Below are positions 47,047 to 55,776 of a stretch of 64,000 bases of DNA, piece after piece (position 1 is the stretch's first letter; every line of letters begins with the position of its first letter). This DNA comes from Alteromonadaceae bacterium Bs31 (lineage in GTDB: Bacteria; Pseudomonadota; Gammaproteobacteria; Pseudomonadales; Cellvibrionaceae), in contig FXAI01000006.1 of NCBI GenBank assembly GCA_900177435.1, forward strand, positions 225,426 to 289,425, given 5' to 3'. The notes under the pieces were generated by a model. It did no database searches, had not been told where the DNA came from, and saw only the letters and a list, made by a program, of their open reading frames with translations. Position numbers and translations under genes: made by a program.

Positions 47047-48345
47047 TTAGCTAAAAAACAAATGCTGATTATCTTTCCTAAATGCTTTCTCTTTTTTTTC
47101 ATCAACATGGCTGCGCATAAAATCACGCATTTTCGGTAGCACCTCTGACCTAAAGCGCTTGCCGCTAAATACGCCATAGTGCCCTACCCCTTCTTGAATG
47201 TAGTCCACTTGCATATTGCTGGGTATATTTACACATAAATCGTGCGCTGCCTGGGTTTGACCTATTCCGGAAATATCATCATTCTCGCCCTCTACAGTCA
47301 TTAAGGCCACTTGGGTAATTTTATCCGGTTGTACCCGTTGACCATGATGATAGAACTCTCCTTTTGCTAATTTATGTTCTTGAAAAACATCGCGAATGGT
47401 TTGCAAATAAAACTCTTCTGTTAAATCGAGTACCGCCAAATATTCATCATAAAATTCGCGATGTTTTTGTACGCTATCACAGTCGCCGCCAACCATTTGT
47501 TCAAAATATTTTTGATGGGCAAGCATATGACGGTCTTGATTCATGGTAATGAAACCACCCAGCTGCAAAAAGCCGGGATAAACGCGCCGCATCACGCCTT
47601 TATTCGGCCAGGGTACGGTGTAAATCATATTATCTTTAAACCAATCAAAACTTCGCTCCATGGCGACCTGATTCGGTACCGTTGGTGATTTGCGCGTATC
47701 AATGGGCGAGCCCATTATGGTCATGGATGCAGGCAGGTATTCGCTTTGGGTTTCAGACAACACCGATACTGCAGCGAGTACTGCTGGCCCCGGCTGACAT
47801 ATAGCGATAATGTGCAGGTCAGGCCCAAGTACCTCGATAATATCCATAAGGTAGTCAATGTAGTCGTTTAAATCGAAGCGGCCACGTGGCAGAGGAACGT
47901 CCCTCGCGTCCGCCCAGTCGGTAATGTACACCTCATGATCGGGCAGCATGGCATCTACAGTCCTGCGCAAAAGCGTCGCATAGTGGCCGGATAAGGGAGC
48001 TACCAATAAAACGCGAGGGTCTACTTCGCCCTCACCTCTCGCTTCGTGCAAGTCCACTTTAGATCGCTCAAAATGCAAGAGGCGGCAGAATGGCTTAACC
48101 ATGATGCAGCGTTCCTTTACCGCAACCGGCGTGTCGCCTATGCGGGTTTCAAATAAATTCCACTCGGGCTTTGCGTAGCGTCGTGTAACGGATTCGAACA
48201 TCTCGCAAGCTGCAGTAGCCGTGCGGCCGAACCAAGTATAGGAAGCAGGGTTATAGGGGGATTTGAGCAGTCGCTTATTGATTTCGACCATCTCACGCAG
48301 AGGGGCAAGAGCTGCATGGTTCAGTTCGTATGCGTGATATAACAT
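47047..48345 (-). CDS. phaZ: intracellular polyhydroxyalkanoate depolymerase
   Basis: 432 residues from the ATG at 48345, which has GGAGG about 8 bases upstream. It is the intracellular PhaZ type with a cysteine nucleophile: Cys183 in ICQPGPAV, at the same number as in Cupriavidus PhaZa1, plus the His region VGHYGVFSGKRFR at the C-terminus. It mobilises native PHB granules in the cytoplasm. No PHA synthase is in the window, so it is either elsewhere or lost. The gene lies between the aguB end (91 bases upstream) and the pectate lyase. Confidence 0.92.
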   Translation of the reverse strand: MLYHAYELNHAALAPLREMVEINKRLLKSPYNPASYTWFGRTATAACEMFESVTRRYAKPEWNLFETRIGDTPVAVKERCIMVKPFCRLLHFERSKVDLHEARGEGEVDPRVLLVAPLSGHYATLLRRTVDAMLPDHEVYITDWADARDVPLPRGRFDLNDYIDYLMDIIEVLGPDLHIIAICQPGPAVLAAVSVLSETQSEYLPASMTIMGSPIDTRKSPTVPNQVAMERSFDWFKDNMIYTVPWPNKGVMRRVYPGFLQLGGFITMNQDRHMLAHQKYFEQMVGGDCDSVQKHREFYDEYLAVLDLTEEFYLQTIRDVFQEHKLAKGEFYHHGQRVQPDKITQVALMTVEGENDDISGIGQTQAAHDLCVNIPSNMQVDYIQEGVGHYGVFSGKRFRSEVLPKMRDFMRSHVDEKKEKAFRKDNQHLFFS

Positions 48346-48436
48346 GACCAGACCTCCAGTGCTGCAATCTGGTGATAATAACACCAATTGCTGCACTGCA
48401 CCAAATGCTTCCCCTGCTATCTGCTGTGACTGATAC

Positions 48437-49345
48437 TCAATCGATCCAACGTTTGCTCAGCTGCTGATATGCGTCAACTCTGCGGTCACGCAGGTAAGGC
48501 CATATCCGCCGGACGCTCTCGCAACGATTCAGGTCCATAGCTACACAGAAAGCACCTTCACTCTCAACAACAGGCTCAAGCAGATATTCACCTTGCGGGC
48601 CAACCACGAAGCTTGAGCCCCAGAAATCTATGCCTTCTTCAGCGCTATCGGGTGAGGCTTCGAAGCCCGTTCGATTGGCCACCAAGACCGGGATGCCATT
48701 TGCCACCGCGTGTGCGCGCTGAATGGTAATCCATGCGTCACGCTGGCGCTGCTGCTCGTCTTCGTCATCACTTGGATCCCAGCCTATGGCCGTTGGGTAG
48801 ATAAGACAATCTGCCCCTGCCAAGGCCATCAGGCGCGCAGCTTCCGGGTACCACTGATCCCAGCATATCAAAACCCCCAGTTTTCCAAAGCGGGTTTCGA
48901 TCGGCTGGAAACCATGGTTAAGGTTTTCATCAGAATCGCCGGGAGTGAAATAAAATTTCTCATAAAAACCGGGGTCATCCGGTATATGCATTTTTCGAAA
49001 AATGCCAACGCGGCCTTCATGTCCGTCGAATACCTGCACAGTATTGTGATACAAACCTGCGGCCCGCTTTTCGAAACCAGACATGACAATAACGATATCC
49101 AGGGTTTCAGCAAGGGCCTCCATAAACTGCGCGCTCTCGCCATCTAGTGGCTCAGCCAAATCGAAATTGTCGGTATCTTCTCGCTGACAAAAGTATTGAG
49201 TAGCATGCAACTCCTGTAAAACAATGAGCTCTGCACCCTGCTCTACGGCATCCTGAATATATCGGGCAGTGGCCGCCAGATTTTGCTGCTTATCGTCACC
49301 GGGAATAGCCTGCTGAACTACTGCAGCAATAAATTTTTTTTTCAT
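48437..49345 (-). CDS. aguB: N-carbamoylputrescine amidase
   Basis: 302 residues of the nitrilase fold. The catalytic triad is Glu45 (LQELHA), Lys118 (FRKMHIPDD) and Cys161 (LICWDQWYPEA). It converts N-carbamoylputrescine to putrescine, CO2 and ammonia. Its ATG overlaps the aguA stop as ATGA, so the two enzymes are made together and complete the agmatine-to-putrescine path. Confidence 0.95.
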   Translation of the reverse strand: MKKKFIAAVVQQAIPGDDKQQNLAATARYIQDAVEQGAELIVLQELHATQYFCQREDTDNFDLAEPLDGESAQFMEALAETLDIVIVMSGFEKRAAGLYHNTVQVFDGHEGRVGIFRKMHIPDDPGFYEKFYFTPGDSDENLNHGFQPIETRFGKLGVLICWDQWYPEAARLMALAGADCLIYPTAIGWDPSDDEDEQQRQRDAWITIQRAHAVANGIPVLVANRTGFEASPDSAEEGIDFWGSSFVVGPQGEYLLEPVVESEGAFCVAMDLNRCESVRRIWPYLRDRRVDAYQQLSKRWID

Positions 49346-50382
49346 GAATGTCCAACATCCGAGGCAATTTGCATGGTGGCACAGTGAAGGCTACCGTGTT
49401 GTTCCAGCAGGGCTTCACAGCGTATGGCTACAATTTTAGTTTCAGGCAACAGTTTTTCCAGTAGGGCTATCGCTTGTTGATCTTCCTCAACACCATAAAC
49501 AGGAACATACAAGCACTTATTACAGAACAGAAAATTGGCATAGGTGGCGGGAAGTAAACGACCGTCGATGCTGCTGCGTACCACTGGCATTGGCAGTTGG
49601 TGTAAGGCCCATTTTTGGCGTCGACAAATGATTTCAAGCTGGGATACCAGGGAGTCTAGCGCATTTGCATCGTGATGCTGAGCGTTTTTACCACAGCACA
49701 CCAGTACGTCATCGTTAACAAACCTGGCTAGAGTATCAATATGGCCGTCGGTATCATCGCCAGTTAATTGAATGCCGCGAAGCCACTCCACACTTTTTGC
49801 GCCAAGCTTTTTCTTTAGCTCAAGCTCCATGTCTTTTTGCGAGCAATTCGGGTTTCTCGCTTCATCAACGACACAATCCTCATTTACCAGCAAAACACCC
49901 TTGTTATTAATCTCCAGGGCTCCACCTTCAAGTACCAAAGCGTATTCTTTTAAAGGTGAAATGCCAAAAGAACTTAACGCAGCGGAAACTGCGTTATCAG
50001 CATCAGCGGTATACTTTTGCCCCCAGCCATTGAACTGAAAGGTGCAGAATACATGTTCTCCTTCGGCTTTAAGGCAACTCAGCGGGCCATAATCTCTTAT
50101 CCAGGTATCGTCGTAAGCGATATCTGTAAGCACCCTTAAACGATCACGTTCGCTATTGCTGAGCTCAAGATTGCCAAGCCAATTATCCGTAGTGGAGTCG
50201 CGTTTAATCAGCAGTATTACACAGAGGGATTGATCGTTAGCAAGCAAGCATTTAATGATGTCCGCGTAACAGTTTAAAGCATCACTTAATACGCTATGCC
50301 AATCACTACCAGCATGGGGCAAGGCGAGCAAAACATGCTTAATATGAACGAACTCAGAGAGTAGTCTTTGGCGGGCAAGCAT
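49342..50382 (-). CDS. aguA: agmatine deiminase
   Basis: 346 residues of the guanidino-modifying fold: WIRDYGP near 94-100, LEGGALEIN, a TGDDTDGHIDTLARF block and the catalytic Cys334 in GSLHCATMQ near the C-terminus. It turns agmatine into N-carbamoylputrescine and ammonia. The gene starts only 14 bases after the ccmG stop, so it appears to be read from the cytochrome c maturation transcript, an odd partnership. Confidence 0.93.
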   Translation of the reverse strand: MLARQRLLSEFVHIKHVLLALPHAGSDWHSVLSDALNCYADIIKCLLANDQSLCVILLIKRDSTTDNWLGNLELSNSERDRLRVLTDIAYDDTWIRDYGPLSCLKAEGEHVFCTFQFNGWGQKYTADADNAVSAALSSFGISPLKEYALVLEGGALEINNKGVLLVNEDCVVDEARNPNCSQKDMELELKKKLGAKSVEWLRGIQLTGDDTDGHIDTLARFVNDDVLVCCGKNAQHHDANALDSLVSQLEIICRRQKWALHQLPMPVVRSSIDGRLLPATYANFLFCNKCLYVPVYGVEEDQQAIALLEKLLPETKIVAIRCEALLEQHGSLHCATMQIASDVGHS

Positions 50383-50396
50383 ATTCTTGGGAACAC

Positions 50397-50915
50397 TTAT
50401 TTATTGTATAGTGGGGCTAATTTGGATCGCCAAACTCGTTCGTCTACAACACCCACGTGCTTGTAACGAATTATTCCTTGTGCGTCCACAACATAGGTTT
50501 CTGGTGCCCCATAAACGCCAAGATCCAAGCCCAGGCGCCCGTCCTTATCCACTATAGTGGTATGGTAGGGATCGCCATAATTTGTAAGCCACTGGCGCGC
50601 GGGCTCATCCTCATCCTTATAATTCAAGCCAACGATTTTTACGCCCTGCTCAGCGAGTTTGTTTAAATAGGGATGCTCAATACGACATGAGGGGCACCAT
50701 GTGGCCCAAACATTAATTAGATAGGGCTCACCGGCAAACTCCTTGTCTGTTACGACCCGTTCTGGTTTGTGCAATTCAGGCAGCGCAAAGGCTGGTACAG
50801 GTTTATCAATAAGCGCTGAAGGTAAATAGCTTGGGTCTATAGACAGGCCACGCCACAAAAATACTGCCAGAACCACAAAGATGATAAGCGGTATAAAAAG
50901 CTTGAACCGGTTCAT
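50397..50915 (-). CDS. ccmG: thiol:disulfide interchange protein CcmG (DsbE)
   Basis: 172 residues with an N-terminal membrane anchor (about 5-23) and a periplasmic thioredoxin fold with WATWCPSCR (Cys74, Cys77) and the cis-Pro region GAPETYVVD. It keeps apocytochrome cysteines reduced for heme attachment, with CcmH. It follows ccmF immediately, and aguA comes next instead of ccmH. Confidence 0.95.
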   Translation of the reverse strand: MNRFKLFIPLIIFVVLAVFLWRGLSIDPSYLPSALIDKPVPAFALPELHKPERVVTDKEFAGEPYLINVWATWCPSCRIEHPYLNKLAEQGVKIVGLNYKDEDEPARQWLTNYGDPYHTTIVDKDGRLGLDLGVYGAPETYVVDAQGIIRYKHVGVVDERVWRSKLAPLYNK

Positions 50916-52934
50916 TTACTGCACTTTCCCTAGATCTTCTGTACCCTCGGTCACTTCTGTTGCCTTTTCGACACCTTCCGAATGTACTTGTTTAGTGACT
51001 TTTTTACGCACCCGGTATCTCTTATCTGCAATAGCGATTGCGCCTCCCAGGGCCATAAATATTGCCCCCAGCCAGATCCACCTGACCACGGGTTTAAAAT
51101 GAATCCTAACCGCCCAATCGCCGTTATCGAGTTCGTCCCCAAGAGCAACGTAAATATCCCTAAAGAAGCCCGCATCTATGGCGGCCTCTGTCATCATATT
51201 TCCACCAGAAAAATATTGACGTTTTTGCGGCCTTAAACGTGTGATTTCTTTACCCTTTTTGCGAACGATCACGTCCCCTACGTCGGCAAAAAAGTTTTGA
51301 CCACGGGTTCGGGTTACATCGAGTAATTCGTATTCATAACCAGCTGCAAAAAGCGGCTCACCGATGGTTAAACGAACGTCCCTCTGGTCGCTGTAAATAG
51401 TATTTAATGAAGTACCAAGCAAACACACGCCAAATCCAATATGAGCGACAATCATGCCGTAGTAACTCAGAGACAATTTGGCTAAGCCCGCTCCCGCAGT
51501 GGCAGACTTGCTAATCTTACGCCGCACATCCCAAATCGAAGCTAAAAGCACCCAGGAGCCGAGAGTAATGGCAATCGCCGCACCAACGGAATAGGAACCT
51601 TCGAAAACACCCGGTAAAAAACTGCCCAGCCAGATACTGATCAGCAATGGCGGAATTTGCCATTTTTTAATTCTTCCATAATCTGTTTTTTTCCAGTTAA
51701 GCATGGCTCCTACGCCCATTAACATCGCTACAACAGCCATTAGTTTGACGAAGAAGGTATTGAACCAGGGCTCGCCAACCGATATTTTTCCTATGCCCAA
51801 GGCGTCTGCAATCAGCGGATAGAGTGTGCCGAGCAAAACAAAATTAGCCGTAACAATAAAAATAATGGTGTTTGCCAATAAAAACGCTTCACGTGATAAC
51901 AGATCAAAACCAGAGGTACTTTTCACTTCCTGGGCTCTTAGGGCAAACAAACTTAAAGAACCGCCAACCACAATGGCGAGAAAAACCAAAATGAAAACAC
52001 CGCGTGTTGGATCTGATGCGAAAGCATGCACGGAAGTAAGCACCCCGGAACGGACTAAAAATGTTCCAAGCAGACTTAAAGAGAAAGTAAAAATGGCAAG
52101 CAGCAGGGTCCAGTTTTTAAAGACGCCGCGCTTTTCTGTCATAGCCAGAGTATGTATTAGCCCCGTGCCCACCAACCAGGGCATGAAGGCGGCGTTTTCA
52201 ACCGGATCCCAAAACCACCAACCGCCCCACCCTAACTCGTAGTATGCCCACCAGCTACCAAGGGCAAGCCCAATGGTTAAAAAACACCAAGCTGAATTTG
52301 TCCAAGGGCGTGACCAACGCGCCCAGGCAGAATCTAATCTACCCGATAACAGCGCGGCGATGGCAAAGGCAAATACAACAGAAAAACCCACGTAACCCAT
52401 ATACAGCATGGGAGGGTGAATAATCATGCCAAAGTCTTGTAACAGTGGATTTAGGTCTCCACCATCGTGGGGAATGTTCGGTAAGATCCTGTCGAAAGGG
52501 TTGGACGTAAAAATAATAAAGAGGAAAAAACCGACCGCCACCATACCCATTACTGACAGCACTCTGGCGAGAACATCCAAGGGCAAATTACGGCTAAGCA
52601 CACTTACCGCCAAAGACCAGCCAGCGAGGATTAGAATCCACAGCAGCAATGAGCCCTCATGGCCTCCCCATACCGCGCTTATTTTATACTGAATGGGTAG
52701 TACTAGGTTCGAATGGTTGGCGACATACTTTACAGAGAAATCGTCGGTATAAAACGCCCATGTAAGAATGGCAAATGCCAGGGCGGTAAAAACAAACATT
52801 CCCGCAGTGAGGGAACGCGCTGAGGCCATCCATACCAAGCGGCCATTATAGCTGCCTGCCATGGGAATAATGGATAAGCAAACTGCCAGTAAAAACGCAA
52901 TGATGAGAGATAGCTGCCCGAACTCAGGAATCAT
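50916..52934 (-). CDS. ccmF: cytochrome c heme lyase CcmF
   Basis: 672 residues, about 15 membrane helices, and the heme-handling WWD motif in WGGWWFWDPVENAAFMPW plus conserved periplasmic histidines. It is the core of the heme ligation complex that joins heme from CcmE to apocytochrome. It overlaps ccmE by 11 bases and abuts ccmG. The length is in the normal range. Confidence 0.97.
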   Translation of the reverse strand: MIPEFGQLSLIIAFLLAVCLSIIPMAGSYNGRLVWMASARSLTAGMFVFTALAFAILTWAFYTDDFSVKYVANHSNLVLPIQYKISAVWGGHEGSLLLWILILAGWSLAVSVLSRNLPLDVLARVLSVMGMVAVGFFLFIIFTSNPFDRILPNIPHDGGDLNPLLQDFGMIIHPPMLYMGYVGFSVVFAFAIAALLSGRLDSAWARWSRPWTNSAWCFLTIGLALGSWWAYYELGWGGWWFWDPVENAAFMPWLVGTGLIHTLAMTEKRGVFKNWTLLLAIFTFSLSLLGTFLVRSGVLTSVHAFASDPTRGVFILVFLAIVVGGSLSLFALRAQEVKSTSGFDLLSREAFLLANTIIFIVTANFVLLGTLYPLIADALGIGKISVGEPWFNTFFVKLMAVVAMLMGVGAMLNWKKTDYGRIKKWQIPPLLISIWLGSFLPGVFEGSYSVGAAIAITLGSWVLLASIWDVRRKISKSATAGAGLAKLSLSYYGMIVAHIGFGVCLLGTSLNTIYSDQRDVRLTIGEPLFAAGYEYELLDVTRTRGQNFFADVGDVIVRKKGKEITRLRPQKRQYFSGGNMMTEAAIDAGFFRDIYVALGDELDNGDWAVRIHFKPVVRWIWLGAIFMALGGAIAIADKRYRVRKKVTKQVHSEGVEKATEVTEGTEDLGKVQ

Positions 52935-53391
52935 AATTTAGGCCTTCACAGGTTTTCATGTGCTCTGCCCCCTGGCTTTGAATTGTATCTGCCACTTCTG
53001 GCGGCATATAGCTTTCGTCGTGCTTGGCCAGTACTTTAGTGGCCATAAATACGCCCTCATCATTTAATTCGCCAGTAAGCACTACCGCTTCCCCCTCATC
53101 GAATAAATCAGGCAGAATTTTGTCGTAGCTTACCGCGAGTTCTGCCATACCGTCGGTGACATTAAAGTTAACGACAAGGCTGTCACTGGCCATTTTTACT
53201 GAACCGGGTACAACACAGCCGCCTGCGCGAATACTTTTACCTGTCGGTGCAGTTCCATCCACTATTTTTGAGGGTGGATAAAACAAATTTAGATTTTCTT
53301 TAAAGGCATAGATTGTTAAACCTATCGCGGTTGAGCTGAGCACAACAATAAATAAAACCAGAATTAGACGCTGTTTTCTTTTAGGATGCAT
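52924..53391 (-). CDS. ccmE: heme chaperone CcmE
   Basis: 155 residues: N-terminal membrane anchor (about 9-28) and a periplasmic OB fold with VPGSVKM. The covalent heme ligand His124 lies in VLAKHDESY, equivalent to His130 of E. coli. It carries heme from CcmC to CcmF. It overlaps ccmF and follows ccmD after 7 bases. Confidence 0.96.
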   Translation of the reverse strand: MHPKRKQRLILVLFIVVLSSTAIGLTIYAFKENLNLFYPPSKIVDGTAPTGKSIRAGGCVVPGSVKMASDSLVVNFNVTDGMAELAVSYDKILPDLFDEGEAVVLTGELNDEGVFMATKVLAKHDESYMPPEVADTIQSQGAEHMKTCEGLNYDS

Positions 53392-53398
53392 AGTTCAC

Positions 53399-53584
53399 TC
53401 AAGCGTTATTACGACGCAAAATGGCTGATTGAGTTTTTAAAAATCGACGTTTTACAACAACGGGGGTAATCGCAACGTAAGCCAAGCCAAGGGCTGCCAG
53501 AGCATATGATGCGAACACATAGGCACCGTGGCCACCCATAGTAAGGAAGTCGTGTAAAGATGAAAATTGAAAAATTATATCCAC
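53399..53584 (-). CDS. ccmD: heme exporter accessory protein CcmD
   Basis: 61 residues with one membrane helix (about 17-38) and a basic tail, the usual tiny CcmD, preceded by MGGHGAYVFASY. It helps release heme-loaded CcmE from CcmABC. The start is a GTG at 53584 with AAGG ahead. Identification rests on position, size and the family pattern. Confidence 0.9.
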   Translation of the reverse strand: MDIIFQFSSLHDFLTMGGHGAYVFASYALAALGLAYVAITPVVVKRRFLKTQSAILRRNNA

Positions 53585-53587
53585 TGC

Positions 53588-54331
53588 TTAGCCTTGTTTT
53601 TCCGCTAGTTCCTGTACCCAGCGTGTGCGTCTTTCTCGCTGAAGGATTTCAGTTCGCGTGTGTAGAATTAATAACCATGCATAGGCAATGTAAAAAGCCA
53701 CTACCATCCATAAAAGTGGGTAAGCCATGCTGGCATGAATAGAAGATTTACCTACAAATTTTATGGTTGCTCCCTGATGCAGGGTGTACCACCAGTCTAC
53801 AGACTTATAAATGATGGGAATGTTCACTGTACCCACTAAAGCGAGGATGGCACTGGTTTTATCGGCCGCGTCTTGATTGCGATAAGCGCCTTGTAAGGCA
53901 ATGATGCCCAGATAGAGGAAAAACAGCACCAGCATGGATGTTAAGCGAGCATCCCACTCCCAATAGGTTCCCCAGGTAGGTTTACCCCAAATAGCACCGC
54001 TGGTGAGCGATATAAAAGCTAGCACAGCGCCGATTGGAGCTGCACATTTCATGGTCATGTAGGACAGCTTCATTCGCCAGATCAAGCCGATAGCCCCGCT
54101 TATTGCCATGATGTAATAGCCAGCCAGAGCCAGAAAAGACGCGGGTACGTGGATATAAATTATGCGATAGCTATTACCCTGAGTGGCATGTGGTGGCGCA
54201 AAGGCCAGCCCCCAGGCTGTGCCAATTAGCAGCATTAGAATCGCGACTACGCCTAAATAAAGTGCCCACGGGCCAGTTTTTTCGTAAAACCAGCGAGGTG
54301 AACCCAAGCGATGAAACCACTGCCAAGACAC
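53588..54331 (-). CDS. ccmC: heme exporter protein CcmC
   Basis: About 247 residues with six membrane helices and the heme-handling WWD-type motif WGTYWEWDARLTS between helices 3 and 4. It loads heme onto CcmE. I place the start at the GTG at 54331 because AGGTGG sits just ahead; a TTG five codons earlier (54346) is the alternative. It lies between ccmB and ccmD. Confidence 0.94.
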   Translation of the reverse strand: MSWQWFHRLGSPRWFYEKTGPWALYLGVVAILMLLIGTAWGLAFAPPHATQGNSYRIIYIHVPASFLALAGYYIMAISGAIGLIWRMKLSYMTMKCAAPIGAVLAFISLTSGAIWGKPTWGTYWEWDARLTSMLVLFFLYLGIIALQGAYRNQDAADKTSAILALVGTVNIPIIYKSVDWWYTLHQGATIKFVGKSSIHASMAYPLLWMVVAFYIAYAWLLILHTRTEILQRERRTRWVQELAEKQG

Positions 54332-54355
54332 AAAACCACCTATCAATAAATGTTA

Positions 54356-55045
54356 TTAATGTTCCAATCCAACCTTGAGCGCCCCGGCCGCTGCAAGCGG
54401 CGCCAATAATAGCGCCATAGCCAGAAAGGCGCCAAGCATGGCAAGCTGCCCCCCAATAGCAAAACCATCGATGCTATTGCGCACTGCACCAGAGCCAAAA
54501 ATTAAAATTGGCACGTAAAACGGCATAATGATTAACGACAGCAGCAAGCCACCGCGCCGGAGGGCGACCGTTAAAGCCGCGCCTATCGCTCCAATCAGGC
54601 TCAAACTACCCGTACCGAGCAATAAAGACAGTAGCAGGGGCATGTAACCAGAATCAGGCAGCGCCATCATAACACCAAGTATGGGCGCCAACAGGATCAA
54701 AGGTAGGCCTGTAATCAGCCAGTGAACCAATACCTTCGCGATCACCAACCAATAAAGGCTTTGGCCGCTCAACAACATCTGCTCGAGGCTGCCGTCATCA
54801 AAATCACTTTGAAAAAGACGGTCTAACGAAAGAAGCGTGGCCAGAAGCGCAACAATCCAGATAATACCGGGCGCTAAGCCAGCTAGAACTTCAGCATCAG
54901 GGCTCACCCCAAGCGGTACAAACACCACCACACTCAGGAAAAATATTGCAGGATTGGCGATGTCTCCTCTATTGCGGAAGCCTAACAATAGCTCTCGCTT
55001 AAAACTGGCAGCAAAGGCTGTCGCCATGCCCGGTAGCTCTGTCAT
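54356..55045 (-). CDS. ccmB: heme exporter protein CcmB
   Basis: 229 residues with six membrane helices; the family block SLDRLFQSDFDDGSLEQML lies near residue 75. CcmB is the membrane half of the CcmAB ATPase that frees holo-CcmE. Its ATG overlaps the ccmA TGA as ATGA. Confidence 0.95.
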   Translation of the reverse strand: MTELPGMATAFAASFKRELLLGFRNRGDIANPAIFFLSVVVFVPLGVSPDAEVLAGLAPGIIWIVALLATLLSLDRLFQSDFDDGSLEQMLLSGQSLYWLVIAKVLVHWLITGLPLILLAPILGVMMALPDSGYMPLLLSLLLGTGSLSLIGAIGAALTVALRRGGLLLSLIIMPFYVPILIFGSGAVRNSIDGFAIGGQLAMLGAFLAMALLLAPLAAAGALKVGLEH

Positions 55046-55701
55046 GCGGCCTCGCTGGGGACAAAATTGGCCAAATCGAGCATTTTAACACCAGGCAAGC
55101 TGAGCGCCTGATGACTGGTTAATAGAACAATACCTCCCTTATTGGCGTGCTCGCCGATTCGCTGCTCCAGAGCAGCCACACCACGAGTGTCGATAGCGGT
55201 GAAAGGCTCGTCCAGTACCCACAGGGGAGCGTCACTCAAATACAGGCGGGCCAAGGCAACTCTTCGCTGCTGGCCTGCGGACATTTGGAAACACAGAACA
55301 TCCTCGTAACCCGCCAAGCCAACTTTATCGAGCGCGGCTGAAAACGCGCTCTTACTGGGGTATTGCGCAGCATCGAGGGATTTCGTTCCATTTAGACCAA
55401 AATACCAGCGAAGGTTTTCAGTAGCAGTAAGAGATGTGTTCACTGCAGGCTGATGCCCGAAGTAAAGAAGTGATTCGCATACGGCGGCAGGCTGCTGCTT
55501 AAACGTCCACTGCACCTTACCTTCCAAGGCGGGTATTAGACCAACAACAATTTTTAACAGCGTAGTCTTACCCGCACCATTTGGCCCTGCAATTTGATAA
55601 ATATCCCCGGCGTGGAATTGCTGATCGATGCATTTAAAAAGCATACGTTCGTCACGTTCACAGCTAAGCTTGGATAGAGTGAGACAATAACTCAATGGCA
55701 A
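55042..55701 (-). CDS. ccmA: heme exporter ATP-binding protein CcmA
   Basis: 219 residues of a stand-alone ABC ATPase: Walker A GPNGAGKT at 39-46, signature MSAGQQRRVALARL, Walker B PLWVLDEPF and the H loop LTSHQ. It hydrolyses ATP to release heme-CcmE. The start is a TTG (codons 1 and 3 are both TTG); the CERDER motif shortly after aligns with E. coli CcmA. It leads the operon and diverges from the FliK-like gene over 75 bases. Confidence 0.95.
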   Translation of the reverse strand: MPLSYCLTLSKLSCERDERMLFKCIDQQFHAGDIYQIAGPNGAGKTTLLKIVVGLIPALEGKVQWTFKQQPAAVCESLLYFGHQPAVNTSLTATENLRWYFGLNGTKSLDAAQYPSKSAFSAALDKVGLAGYEDVLCFQMSAGQQRRVALARLYLSDAPLWVLDEPFTAIDTRGVAALEQRIGEHANKGGIVLLTSHQALSLPGVKMLDLANFVPSEAA

Positions 55702-55776
55702 TGGCCCCGCAGAGAGAAAAGAGCGCTATTATAACGATAGCGTCATAATTCGCCACTCGCATGGTTCAACAGATTA

